Positions 17,159 to 26,457 of a stretch of 64,000 nt of DNA are shown here, one piece after another (positions within the stretch are counted from its first letter, which is position 1; each line of letters begins with the position of its first letter). The notes under the pieces were generated by a model that worked only from the letters and a program-made list of their open reading frames with translations, had not been told where the DNA came from and made no database searches. Position numbers and translations under genes: made by a program. Origin of the DNA: Croceimicrobium hydrocarbonivorans. GTDB lineage: Bacteria > Bacteroidota > Bacteroidia > Flavobacteriales > Schleiferiaceae. The stretch spans positions 1,805,501-1,869,500 of the forward strand of contig NZ_CP060139.1 of the NCBI RefSeq assembly GCF_014524565.1, given 5' to 3'.

Positions 17159-20063
17159 ATCTATCCTTTTCGCTCCCTTAATTCTTGCCCTTGCTTGTTC
17201 TGGTCCGGAGCCAGAGACTATTAATTCCAAAAACTGGGCCGAATTAGTAAACCCTTTTATTGGGACCGGCGGACACGGCCACACCTATCCAGGTGTATCG
17301 GCACCCTTTGGTTTTATGCAGTTAAGTCCGGATACGCGTTTAAGTGGCTGGGATGGTTGTGGTGGTTACCATTACAGCGATTCGGTGATTTATGGCTTTT
17401 CGCATACCCACCTCAGCGGCACCGGAATTTCCGATTACGGGGATGTGTTAATCATGCCCTTTACCGGCGAAGGCCATTTTAACAATGGTTCTGAAAGCAG
17501 TCCGGATTCTGGCTATGCTTCCCGCTTTAATCATAGCAAGGAATCGGCCCATGCGGGATATTATCAAGTTGAGCTTCTAGACTACAATATTCAGGTAGAA
17601 CTAACTGCCAGTCAAAGAACGGGAATGCATCATTATCAATACCCAAAAAGCGCAAGCCAAGGCTTGGTAGTCGATTTGCAACATCGGGATCAACTGCTTG
17701 ATGCTCATTTAGAAATTATAGATCCTAGCCATATTCGCGGTTATCGTGTTTCCAAGGCTTGGGCTCAGGAACAACATCTCTATTTTTATCTGGAACTCTC
17801 CCAAGCCATTAAGGAGAGTCGTTATAATGAAGATAGCACCAAGCTCCTGCTTTACTTTGATAATCCAGAGGAACTCTATTTGAAAATTGGCAGTTCCGCG
17901 GTTTCAATGGAAGGCGCAGAAAGAAACCTGAAGAAAGAAATTCCTGCATGGGATTTTAAGGCACTTCGTCAAAACTGTGAGGCGGCCTGGAACAAAGAAT
18001 TGTCTAAAATCCAGGCCCAGTTCGAAAGCCCAGAAGACGAAAAGATCTTTTATACCGCCCTTTATCATTCTTATTTAAACCCCAATATCTTTCAAGATGT
18101 AGATGGGCAGTATCGAGGCACCGACCTTGAAGTACATCAAGACAGCAGTTTTACCAATTATTCGGTGTTCTCACTCTGGGATACTTATCGGGCCACCCAC
18201 CCCCTCTTTACCTTAACGCAGCAAAAACGTAGCCTCGATTTTATTAAGACCTTCTTACATCAATACCAAAACGGTGGTGAGCTACCCATGTGGGAATTAG
18301 CGGGAAATTATACCGGCTGTATGATTGGTTACCATGCTATTCCGGTAATCGTTGATGCCTATGCAAAGGGTATTCGCGACTTTGATACGGAGCTGGCCCT
18401 TAAAGCCATGATTGAAGAAGCTGAAAAGGATGAATTAGGCAAAGCTTATTACATCGCTCAAGGCTACATGGCTTCTAATGATGAGCATGAATCCGTATCC
18501 AAAAATCTGGAATATGCCTACAATGATTGGTGCATTGCCCAATTTGCCAAGGAACTGGGTAAGGATAGTATTTACCGTGTTTTTATTGAAAGAGCTCAGA
18601 ATTATCAGAACATCTTCGACCCTGAAACGGGCTTTATGCGAGCCAAGCGCAAGCAGATGTTTATGGAGCCCTTCGATCCGGCAGAAGTGAATTTCAACTT
18701 TACGGAAGCGAACTCCTGGCAGTACAGCTTTTATGTACCGCAAGACCTAAGTGGCTTAATCGCTTTACAAGGTGGTGCCGATGGTTTTAATGCCAAGCTA
18801 GAGGCCTTGTTTAATGCCCCTCAAGAAACCTCGGGCCGAGAGCAGGCCGATATAACCGGCCTTATTGGTCAGTATGCCCATGGCAATGAGCCTAGCCACC
18901 ACATGGCCTACCTTTATAATTATACCGGAGCTTCTGCCAAAACGCAGGCTATGGTGCGCAGGATTATGAAGGAGATGTACCACAATAGTCCGGATGGCTT
19001 AATTGGTAATGAAGACTGCGGACAAATGTCGTCTTGGTACGTTCTCTCTGCCTTGGGATTTTATCCGGTAACGCCTGGTAGCCCCGATTATATCATAGGA
19101 TCGCCACTGGTTAAAAACGCGAGTTTACAACTGGAAAACGGCCAGAGCTTCAAAATCCAAGTTGAAAACCAAGGGCCGAATAATGTCTATATCCAGGAAA
19201 TTCGTCTGAATGGAAATCCGTATACCCAGGCATGGATCAATCAAAAGACAATTCTTGATGGTGGTGAATTGACATTTGTGATGGGCCCAAAACCTGGTCC
19301 TGCTTTAGAAGCACCGGTTTCCGAAATCAAGGATGAGCTAATTAGTCCTGTACCTTTTATTAAGCAAGAAAGTGCTGAGTTTAGAGATAGCCTGGTACTA
19401 AGCCTGCATTGTGCAGATCCGGATGCTAAAATCTATTATTCCTTGCGCGGAAATCAGGTGGACACAAATTCCTCCCTCTATGAAAAGCCCATTGTTTTAA
19501 AAGACAACTCCATGTTGTATGCCATGGCAAAGGTCCCGGGTAAAAAGGCCAGTAAGCCGGCTGGAACGGTCTTCGTAAAATTGAAAACCAATCGGAAAAT
19601 AGAATTCAGCACTCCTACTGATCCTCAATATCCTGGCAGTGGATCTAATACTTTGCTGGATGGTATGGATGGCGGCAGCGATTTCCGCACCGGAGGCTGG
19701 CAAGGTTGGCAAGGACAGGATGTGGAATTGATTATCGACCTCGGACCGGAGGGCGAGCATATTTCACGCCTTAGCGCCAATCTTTTGCAGGATACTAAAT
19801 CCTGGATTTTCTTACCCAAGCAAGTGCGCTTTTACGCCGCTCAGTTTGATGATCAATTCGAATTCTTAGGAGCCGTGAAGCCGGAAACAGCGGATACAGC
19901 CAGCGGTACTCATATTGAAGATATTGAACTAAGCTTTAGTGGACGCCGAGCCCGAAAAGTGAAAATTGTAATTGAAAATTATGGCCCCTTGCCCGCCGGA
20001 CATATTAGCGCTGGCAAGGAAAGCTGGTTATTTGTAGATGAGGTGAAAATTCAGAAATTTTAG
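17148..20063 (+). CDS. GH92-family alpha-mannosidase, lipoprotein
   Basis: The chosen ATG at 17148 gives a lipoprotein signal (ILALAC, Cys17); the frame opens upstream at 17109, but that part overlaps the kinase. The catalytic region (~30-720) begins NPFIGTGGHGHTYPGVSAP and contains GFSHTHLSGTGISDYGD and GNEPSHHMAYLY, all typical of GH92 calcium-dependent exo-alpha-mannosidases. A chitobiase-C-type bridge follows (DPDAKIYYSLRGN), then a discoidin-like C-terminal domain (GGWQGWQGQDVELIIDLG) that is also found in the GH20 enzyme of this locus. It likely trims alpha-linked mannose from glycoproteins at the cell surface or in the periplasm. Its stop interlocks with that of the GH2 gene. Confidence 0.94.
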   Translation: MRSKSILFAPLILALACSGPEPETINSKNWAELVNPFIGTGGHGHTYPGVSAPFGFMQLSPDTRLSGWDGCGGYHYSDSVIYGFSHTHLSGTGISDYGDVLIMPFTGEGHFNNGSESSPDSGYASRFNHSKESAHAGYYQVELLDYNIQVELTASQRTGMHHYQYPKSASQGLVVDLQHRDQLLDAHLEIIDPSHIRGYRVSKAWAQEQHLYFYLELSQAIKESRYNEDSTKLLLYFDNPEELYLKIGSSAVSMEGAERNLKKEIPAWDFKALRQNCEAAWNKELSKIQAQFESPEDEKIFYTALYHSYLNPNIFQDVDGQYRGTDLEVHQDSSFTNYSVFSLWDTYRATHPLFTLTQQKRSLDFIKTFLHQYQNGGELPMWELAGNYTGCMIGYHAIPVIVDAYAKGIRDFDTELALKAMIEEAEKDELGKAYYIAQGYMASNDEHESVSKNLEYAYNDWCIAQFAKELGKDSIYRVFIERAQNYQNIFDPETGFMRAKRKQMFMEPFDPAEVNFNFTEANSWQYSFYVPQDLSGLIALQGGADGFNAKLEALFNAPQETSGREQADITGLIGQYAHGNEPSHHMAYLYNYTGASAKTQAMVRRIMKEMYHNSPDGLIGNEDCGQMSSWYVLSALGFYPVTPGSPDYIIGSPLVKNASLQLENGQSFKIQVENQGPNNVYIQEIRLNGNPYTQAWINQKTILDGGELTFVMGPKPGPALEAPVSEIKDELISPVPFIKQESAEFRDSLVLSLHCADPDAKIYYSLRGNQVDTNSSLYEKPIVLKDNSMLYAMAKVPGKKASKPAGTVFVKLKTNRKIEFSTPTDPQYPGSGSNTLLDGMDGGSDFRTGGWQGWQGQDVELIIDLGPEGEHISRLSANLLQDTKSWIFLPKQVRFYAAQFDDQFEFLGAVKPETADTASGTHIEDIELSFSGRRARKVKIVIENYGPLPAGHISAGKESWLFVDEVKIQKF

Positions 20064-22243
20064 ATTTCACTCGGAAATATCTCAATGTATTTCAGCTCCG
20101 CAGTTTTCATTAAGTCTCTGGATTCCGGGAGCTCTTTCAATGGCAATTGATAAGTACCCGGGCCTTTAAAATCCCTTTGTATAAGTGGACTTATCATAGG
20201 ACCCTCTTCGGGTTTAAAACGCAGTCGAATATCAAAATGCTGATCTTCTTCGATAGAGAAATAAATCACTCCGTCTTCCACATACCAGAAGGTCTGCCTA
20301 AAAGCATTTCGCAAGGCATCCAGACCCGGTTTTTCCCGACCATAATAATCGATCACACTCCAAGACGGTCCCGGCCAACAATCATTAAGTTGCCACATCA
20401 GTGAACCCATGCAAAAACCTCTTTGCATACGATGGGCCCGAGCTGCAGTTTGCAAGGCCTTAGACTGCACTGCCTGACTCTTCTCAATAAAGTCTTTGAA
20501 ATCCTTTGGCTCCCCGTAATACTGCAGTACCTGCTTGCGAATCTCTCCATTGCCGATATAGCTCTTCTGGCGGTTTTGCATGGCCTGCGACTCCAAATAC
20601 ATGTTAGAATCCGCAATTACCCTACGTAGGCTTTTGTAATCGGGGAATGACTGGAAGCCATACTCCACCATAAAGCGCCCCACGTTAGCATTGAACTGAT
20701 CGAAGCTTTCTCGGCCATGCCATACTCCCCAATAGTGCATACTGGCATGCTTAAAGTTTTCTGCGTTTCCCCAATTACTCAAAGGGCTGGTATGCACATA
20801 GGGTCGATCGTCCAATGCAGCCAAACTTTCTGGGATAAGCTGCTTAAAAAGGCTTTCATAGCCTCTGATCAATTGCAAAGAATCTTCTTTAGAATAGCCG
20901 AATTGCTTTTGCCAGCCCCAGTTTTTCCAGGCCACATCAATTTCATTATTTCCGCACCAAAGCACTATAGAAGGATGTTGGCGCAAGCGCTTCACATTGT
21001 CTTCTACCTCAGCCTTTACATTGCTTAAAAAGCCTGGTTGATCCGCAGGGTACATGGTTCCGGCAAACATAAAATCCTGCCATACCATGATTCCCAGACT
21101 ATCGCATTGATCATAAAACAGATCTTTCTCATAAAAGCCACCACCCCAAACCCGCAGCATATTCATATTAGCCGATGCTGCTTGATTTAAAAGTCGTCGA
21201 TAGCCCGCATCAGAAACCCTTGGCAAAAGCATATCCTGAGGCACATAATTAGCCCCTCTGGCAAAAATGGGCTTCCCGTTAATCTTGAAATAAAAAGAAG
21301 TGCCCAAACTATCCGGGGCATTTACCAATTCTACCTTTCGCAGGCCATAGTGAAAGGGAAACACATCAATGAGGCTATCCTCTCGAAATAGCCTTAGGGT
21401 GTCATAATACAGATGGGCCTCACCATAGCCACGCGGCCACCACAATTCAGCCTGATCAATCTTCTTGCGAAAAGCTAAAAAACTTTGAGAATCCATAGGA
21501 TCTCTCTCCGCCTCTATTCTTTGCCCTTGAAACTCTAGCCATAGATTCCCAGTTCCGTTTTCGATAGCATAGTCAAATTGCACAAAAGCAGCTGAATCCC
21601 TCTGGGCTAATAAAGTCGCCCGAACCTCCTGTATTCGAGTGTCCTTTGATTGCAAATAGACCTTGCGATAGATCCCACAGGTAACAATGCGCGGGGCCCA
21701 GTCCCAACCAAAATGATAGGCTGCCTTTCGGCTGAATGGACTCACTTTTAAATCGCCGGTCTCCGAGCCTGCTGGCAATGCCCGTGGATAGCTTTCCACC
21801 GTCTTTTTATGATATTGATAAGGCGAAATAAAGTCGACCCTCAAGCTATGTTCACCGGGTCTAAGTTCGCTTAAATCAAAAACCCAGCGTCGAAACATAT
21901 TATCACATTCCCCCAGCAGAGAATCATCTAGGTAAACCCGGGCATAGGTGTCTAGGCCTTCAAAAACCAAATTCTGTGGAGCCCCCTCTTTTAGGTTAAA
22001 GTGAGATTGGTACTGCCAATTTTCCTTTTCAATCCACTGATAGCGAAGCTCGTTGTTCTCGTAGTAAATGTTTTCAATCCGCTGCTCCCGCATCAAATCC
22101 TGATGCACCGTGCCTGGCACCTGAGCGGGAAGCCATTCACTTTCCCCCATTCGGCGGAATTGCCAGCCATCACTTAAAGGCATTTCTTGCGCATAAGTGA
22201 CCATGCTGATTAGGTAAAAGATAATGTAAGTGCTATGCCTCAT
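20060..22243 (-). CDS. GH2-family beta-mannosidase, exported
   Basis: I start at the ATG at 22243, giving a signal peptide (MRHSTYIIFYLISMVTYAQ); a start at 22276 adds 11 residues. Sugar-binding and immunoglobulin-like domains precede a TIM barrel. The acid/base Glu lies in WCGNNEID (about residue 434) and the nucleophile in VEYGFQSFP (about 527), as in beta-mannosidases of GH2. The family cleaves the beta-1,4-mannose at the base of N-glycans or from mannan fragments. It is placed tail-to-tail with the GH92 gene, with stops overlapping in TTAG. It suits the last mannose step in N-glycan breakdown. Confidence 0.93.
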   Translation of the reverse strand: MRHSTYIIFYLISMVTYAQEMPLSDGWQFRRMGESEWLPAQVPGTVHQDLMREQRIENIYYENNELRYQWIEKENWQYQSHFNLKEGAPQNLVFEGLDTYARVYLDDSLLGECDNMFRRWVFDLSELRPGEHSLRVDFISPYQYHKKTVESYPRALPAGSETGDLKVSPFSRKAAYHFGWDWAPRIVTCGIYRKVYLQSKDTRIQEVRATLLAQRDSAAFVQFDYAIENGTGNLWLEFQGQRIEAERDPMDSQSFLAFRKKIDQAELWWPRGYGEAHLYYDTLRLFREDSLIDVFPFHYGLRKVELVNAPDSLGTSFYFKINGKPIFARGANYVPQDMLLPRVSDAGYRRLLNQAASANMNMLRVWGGGFYEKDLFYDQCDSLGIMVWQDFMFAGTMYPADQPGFLSNVKAEVEDNVKRLRQHPSIVLWCGNNEIDVAWKNWGWQKQFGYSKEDSLQLIRGYESLFKQLIPESLAALDDRPYVHTSPLSNWGNAENFKHASMHYWGVWHGRESFDQFNANVGRFMVEYGFQSFPDYKSLRRVIADSNMYLESQAMQNRQKSYIGNGEIRKQVLQYYGEPKDFKDFIEKSQAVQSKALQTAARAHRMQRGFCMGSLMWQLNDCWPGPSWSVIDYYGREKPGLDALRNAFRQTFWYVEDGVIYFSIEEDQHFDIRLRFKPEEGPMISPLIQRDFKGPGTYQLPLKELPESRDLMKTAELKYIEIFPSEI

Positions 22244-22308
22244 TGAGTAAATGTAATGGATCACAGGATTAATCAACAGAACTATTTTCCACTTAAACCA
22301 CTATAGTC

Positions 22309-22360
22309 TGTAAACCAATAAGCTTACATTTTAAATTATTTGTAATCCTATTGGTTTACA
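22309..22360. promoter_or_regulatory. Inverted repeat, candidate operator of the HTH/Fic module
   Basis: TGTAAACCAATA (22309-22320) is the perfect reverse complement of TATTGGTTTACA (22349-22360), with 28 AT-rich bases between. Each arm shares the GTAAAC core with the palindrome at 22374-22391. It lies between the beta-mannosidase start and the HTH gene, so it could control either. Confidence 0.6.
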
Positions 22361-22373
22361 TTTTTATATTTTA

Positions 22374-22391
22374 GTAAACTAATTAGTTTAC
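22374..22391. promoter_or_regulatory. Perfect 18-bp palindrome, candidate autoregulatory operator
   Basis: GTAAACTAATTAGTTTAC is a perfect palindrome 20 bases before the HTH protein start. With the two arms at 22309 and 22349 it gives four GTAAAC half-sites in a promoter-sized region, as expected of an antitoxin-type HTH repressor that binds its own promoter. Confidence 0.7.
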
Positions 22392-22411
22392 CAAACATCA
22401 AGAATATAGTC

Positions 22412-22873
22412 ATGAGAAGCGCTAAAAAACTTCAACTTGAACAATTAGAGAAAAAGCTCAAACCCTTTGCTAAGGCGCAAGAAGGACAAATTCCAGAAGC
22501 GGGTTGGATTAAAGCAATCCGAAGTGGTTTAAACATGACTATGGCTCAACTGGGTGTTAAACTCAATATTACTCGACAAGGAGTAAAAAAATTGGAAGAT
22601 AACGAGGCCAATGGTAGTATTAGTCTAAATTCTCTTCGGCAAACAGCTGAGGCTTTAGAGTTTAAGCTTGTATACGCTTTAGTGCCTAAAGATGGCTCTA
22701 TCCAAAACTTAATAAATCAAAAAGCGGAAGAATTGGCTCGCAAAATTGTTTTGCGAACCCACCAGAGTATGAAGCTCGAAAACCAAGCTATTGCCGAGAA
22801 AAAAATCAAACTTGCTATCAGTGAACTTTCCGAAGAATTAAAACGCGATTTAAACAAATCTTTATGGGATTAA
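22412..22873 (+). CDS. HTH protein, 'mobile mystery protein A' type
   Basis: 153 residues. A Xre/Cro-type helix-turn-helix at about 40-90 (MTMAQLGVKLNITRQGVKKLE) lies behind a helical N-terminus with QIPEAGWIKAIRSGLNMTM, which matches the family called mobile mystery protein A. The family is always paired with a Fic-domain protein, as here, overlapping by 10 bases. It probably represses the pair and may act as antitoxin. The gene is AT-richer than its neighbours, consistent with transfer. The pairing is known; the molecular function remains undescribed in the literature I recall. Confidence 0.85.
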   Translation: MRSAKKLQLEQLEKKLKPFAKAQEGQIPEAGWIKAIRSGLNMTMAQLGVKLNITRQGVKKLEDNEANGSISLNSLRQTAEALEFKLVYALVPKDGSIQNLINQKAEELARKIVLRTHQSMKLENQAIAEKKIKLAISELSEELKRDLNKSLWD

Positions 22874-23460
22874 ACCTCAGTTATTCACCCGGACAAACCC
22901 CCATAAATGAAGAAGAAAAAGATGGATTAAGGATCAACACCATTGTGACTCAAGCCGAATTGGATGAGTTTGAGCAATTGAATATTGAAAAGGCGATTGC
23001 CTGGACTATTCAACAGAAATTCACAGTCGAAAAAATTTTAAGTGCAATTTTCATCAAAAACCTCCATAAAAGAATGTTCGGAGATGTTTGGAAATGGGCT
23101 GGTAGTTTTCGCAATTCAGAGAAAAATCTAGGCGTTACCTGGACACAAATAAACATCGAACTGCATAAGCTGCTCGACGATACTAAATTCTGGATTACAG
23201 AAAAGTCCTACCCTCCTGAAGAAATTGCCATACGGTTTAAACATAGGTTGGTTAGTATTCATTGCTTCCCCAACGGAAATGGTAGACATTCCCGACTAAT
23301 GGCGGACCTTGTCTTGGAAGCACTAACTAATCAAAATGCTTTTAACTGGAGTCAGAACCAAATGAGCCAAGCAAACAATACTCGTAAAAAATACATTGCC
23401 GCCTTGAAAACTGCTGATCAGGGTAGCATAAACGACCTTCTTCAATTTGCTAAAGAATAG
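22864..23460 (+). CDS. Fic-domain protein, 'mobile mystery protein B' type
   Basis: 198 residues. The Fic active-site motif is H133-CFPNGNGR-HSR (canonical HPFxxGNGRxxR, with the Pro replaced by Cys), with the flap region upstream. The N-terminus (SPGQTPINEEEKDGL) resembles the conserved start of mobile mystery B proteins. Fic enzymes transfer AMP or other nucleotide parts from a cofactor to target proteins, so this could be a toxin or a regulator. The His, Asn and Arg residues needed for catalysis are all present. The target is unknown. It lies 9 bases before the end of cutC on the opposite strand. Confidence 0.88.
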   Translation: MGLNLSYSPGQTPINEEEKDGLRINTIVTQAELDEFEQLNIEKAIAWTIQQKFTVEKILSAIFIKNLHKRMFGDVWKWAGSFRNSEKNLGVTWTQINIELHKLLDDTKFWITEKSYPPEEIAIRFKHRLVSIHCFPNGNGRHSRLMADLVLEALTNQNAFNWSQNQMSQANNTRKKYIAALKTADQGSINDLLQFAKE

Positions 23461-23469
23461 CTTTGAACT

Positions 23470-24162
23470 CTACTTAAAAGCCAAAATCCCCTTTACCTTC
23501 TCCTCATCCGAAATTAAGCGAGCACCCATTCCCAGTGGCACATCTGCCTCAAAAGCACCCACGGTAAAATGCACGGCATCCAAAGTAGAGGCTTTAAATG
23601 CTGGCATCGCGGAAGCCATTAGCCCACTGCCCGCCATAATCTCAATACGATCTTGAGCGGCTTCTTTCAAGCGAACCAAAAGATCTAAACCCTCAATTGC
23701 CTTGGCTTGCTGACCGGAACTTAGCAGGCGCACAAAGCCCCATTCAATAATGGATTCCAAAGCCGCAAAGGGATCCGGGGTAAAATCAAAAGCGCGGTGG
23801 CAAACACTTTCTAAGCCTTGTTCTTTAGCCACAGCTATTAAGCCTTGATTGGCTTCGGCATTTAAGCTTCCATCCGGATTGGAAACCCCAAAAACCACCC
23901 CTTGAATTCCAGTTTGAGCTAATTCCACAATTTCCATTTTCATCAGCTCCAGCTCCTTAGCACTGTAAACAAATCCTCCCGCTACCGGGCGAATCATGGC
24001 AAAGACTTTTTGTTGAGATTCCTGCACTACCTGCCGGCAAAGGGCCGTACCCGGACTAAGTCCTCCTTCATGTAATGCCGAACAAAGCTCTACCCGATCG
24101 GCACCGTATTTATCCGCCAAAAGCGCACCTTCCAAAGATTCTATACAAGCTTCAAATTCCAT
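23470..24162 (-). CDS. cutC: CutC-family TIM-barrel protein
   Basis: 230 residues. MEFEACIESLEGALLADKYG followed by ADRVELCSALHEGGLSPG is the CutC signature, and FAMIRPVAGGFVYS and VCHRAFDFTPDP match conserved barrel segments. CutC is annotated as 'copper homeostasis' from E. coli genetics, but a metal role has been doubted. Here the start codon overlaps the GH20 stop (TAATG), so it is translationally coupled to a hexosaminidase rather than to copper genes. A role in sugar or amino-sugar metabolism is therefore my inference, with copper handling the alternative. Confidence 0.9.
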   Translation of the reverse strand: MEFEACIESLEGALLADKYGADRVELCSALHEGGLSPGTALCRQVVQESQQKVFAMIRPVAGGFVYSAKELELMKMEIVELAQTGIQGVVFGVSNPDGSLNAEANQGLIAVAKEQGLESVCHRAFDFTPDPFAALESIIEWGFVRLLSSGQQAKAIEGLDLLVRLKEAAQDRIEIMAGSGLMASAMPAFKASTLDAVHFTVGAFEADVPLGMGARLISDEEKVKGILAFK

Positions 24163-26399
24163 TATTGCACGATAATTTCATCCATAAATAACCAGGCCTC
24201 TGCTCCTGCCGCTTCATGCCAGTCCGGCACTCGACCTTGCGACTCAACCACCAACTTTATAAAGCGAGTCTGGGTTTTGCTTTTTACTTCCAAATGCTCA
24301 ATATGCTGCCCTCTTTGCTTGGCTTGAATTTGGGCTTGGCTTTCGCCGATAAGTCTCCAGCTCTTTCCATCTTGAGAGGCATAAACTTTATAGCTCCGTG
24401 GCACAAATATCCAGGCATTGTTGTAGTGGTAAAAATTAGAGCTTACCGAATTAATCTCTTTCAATTCACCTAAATCCAGCCACAGCTCAATATCCTGCCC
24501 CGAAAAGCCCTGCCATTGGCCATCCCTAAAGTTTAGGGAGCCCAAGCGGCCATTCACCAAAGCCGCTGCTCCCCCTCCGGTATACCATTGCGAATATTCG
24601 GATTGATACTGCGGTTTTCGCGCTAAGGCCTTATGGAATTCAAATTCCTGCTCTATGGTATCTCCATAGGGCTGTTCATTTTTTAAGGCCTGTACTTTTA
24701 AGGTTCCGGATTCCTTTAAAACAAAGCCCCAGGGTCCCTTCTTTTCATTCCAATAAACCTCTTGATCAATAGCCTCAAAATTGGTCTTAGAGCCAATAAA
24801 TACCTCAGCGCTATCGAAATTCACATCGGCATAGATTTCGGCGGGAATCATCTCCGGGCCATAAGCTACCCCTAAGGATTCCAGCATAGGGTAATGCTTT
24901 TGCATCCTTTGAAAGAAGTCCCTAAAATCTCTTTTCTGCGGATAGGTCCATAATACCTCTGCTAGGGCCTGCATGCGCGGATTCACTTTAGAGTCTAAAT
25001 TGGCCTCATTGGGTACATGCTCCGTCCACATATTGCATTCACCACCAATAATAAATTTCTGCTCCTGTTCACTTAATTCAGCCGGAATGGGATCAAAACT
25101 GTAGACCTTCTTCAAATCAATTTGATGCAAGCCATAGTCGAGATAACAATGACTAGTGGGCGACATAATGGCCTGATGCTGAGAGCGCGCGGCAGCAATT
25201 CCCCCTTCCATTCCACGCCAACTTTGGACTGTGGCATTAGGAGAAAGCCCTCCTTCTAGTATCTCATCCCAACCAATCAGTTTGCGTCCCTTGCTGTTTA
25301 AATAGCTTTCGATACGCTTTATAAAGTAACTCTGCAGTTCGTGTTCATTAGCGAGGCCTTCATCCGCCATACGCTTTTGGCATTTGGCACAATGCTCCCA
25401 GCGAAATTTAGGCGCTTCATCGCCCCCAATGTGGATGTACTCGGATGGGAAAATCTCCATCAATTCTTCCAAAATGCTTTCTAGAAACAAAAAGCTAGAG
25501 TCGTTTCCAGCACAGTAAATCTCTTTGAATACCCCCCAATCATTAGCTACTTCAATATTCGCATCTGCCCCCAGGCAAGAGAATTGAGGGTAGGCTGATA
25601 AAGCAGCCTGCGAATGCCCGGGTAATTCCAATTCAGGGATAATGGTGATATGACGTGCTTCGGCAAAAGCCACCAATTCCCTTAAATCTTGCTTGCTGAA
25701 ATAGCCCCCATATCTAGAGCCATCTTCTTCCCTCCGATAAGCGGCCTCTTGATGTAATTTGGGAAAGGCCTCACTTTCAAAGCGCCAGCCCTGATCTTCG
25801 GTAAGATGTAAATGCAAGACATTCATTTTGTACAGGGCTAGCAGATCGATGTACTTCTTTACTACATCCTTATCAAAATAATGCCGACATACATCCAATA
25901 AAAGACCTCGGTGTTTAAAGCGAGGAGCGTCGGCAATGTATAAAGTGGGTAAAGCCCATGCTTCTCTTTTGTCGGCATCATGAAAAGCATCGACCATTAA
26001 CTGTCGCAGGCTTTGGATAGCCCGCATGAGTCCGGCCTTTGTTTTGCCTTTCAATACAATTTTAGCGGCTTCAATTTCAAGCGTATAGGCCTCTTCAGGA
26101 CCTTCCATTTCGTCGGAAATCACTAATTGTACCTCCCCTTTGGAAGCATGAATTTCAGGTTCAAAAGTGCTATGCTGCTTGATTAGGTCCTGTAAATACT
26201 GCGCCTCTGCCAAACAATTGGAATCAGCTTGAATGCGGGTTTTTGCTTTCCAAATAAAGGCGGCCCCAGATCGGCTTTCGAAATGCTGAACCTTTGGAAT
26301 TAAGTATTGATCTGCATCCGCACGATATTCCGGAACGGCGTCTTCATCCGAACAAGCGGCAAAGGCAATTGCTAGAATAAGTAAAAAGGCCTTTTTCAT
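24162..26399 (-). CDS. GH20 beta-N-acetylhexosaminidase, lipoprotein
   Basis: 745 residues. A lipobox (AFAAC, Cys16) predicts membrane anchoring. A GH20b N-terminal domain (~30-150) is followed by the catalytic barrel (~160-500) with the D327-E328 pair in HIGGDEAPK that runs substrate-assisted catalysis. A chitobiase-C-type domain (~540-600) and a discoidin-like C-terminal domain (GQWQGFSGQDIELWLDLG) follow; the latter resembles the end of the GH92 enzyme. The enzyme removes terminal beta-GlcNAc or GalNAc from glycans. It is transcribed ahead of cutC. Confidence 0.95.
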   Translation of the reverse strand: MKKAFLLILAIAFAACSDEDAVPEYRADADQYLIPKVQHFESRSGAAFIWKAKTRIQADSNCLAEAQYLQDLIKQHSTFEPEIHASKGEVQLVISDEMEGPEEAYTLEIEAAKIVLKGKTKAGLMRAIQSLRQLMVDAFHDADKREAWALPTLYIADAPRFKHRGLLLDVCRHYFDKDVVKKYIDLLALYKMNVLHLHLTEDQGWRFESEAFPKLHQEAAYRREEDGSRYGGYFSKQDLRELVAFAEARHITIIPELELPGHSQAALSAYPQFSCLGADANIEVANDWGVFKEIYCAGNDSSFLFLESILEELMEIFPSEYIHIGGDEAPKFRWEHCAKCQKRMADEGLANEHELQSYFIKRIESYLNSKGRKLIGWDEILEGGLSPNATVQSWRGMEGGIAAARSQHQAIMSPTSHCYLDYGLHQIDLKKVYSFDPIPAELSEQEQKFIIGGECNMWTEHVPNEANLDSKVNPRMQALAEVLWTYPQKRDFRDFFQRMQKHYPMLESLGVAYGPEMIPAEIYADVNFDSAEVFIGSKTNFEAIDQEVYWNEKKGPWGFVLKESGTLKVQALKNEQPYGDTIEQEFEFHKALARKPQYQSEYSQWYTGGGAAALVNGRLGSLNFRDGQWQGFSGQDIELWLDLGELKEINSVSSNFYHYNNAWIFVPRSYKVYASQDGKSWRLIGESQAQIQAKQRGQHIEHLEVKSKTQTRFIKLVVESQGRVPDWHEAAGAEAWLFMDEIIVQ

Positions 26400-26457
26400 A
26401 GGGCCTGAAATTACGTGATTTAGAACAAGAGTTTACCGCTTGGTTTATCCATGAACA

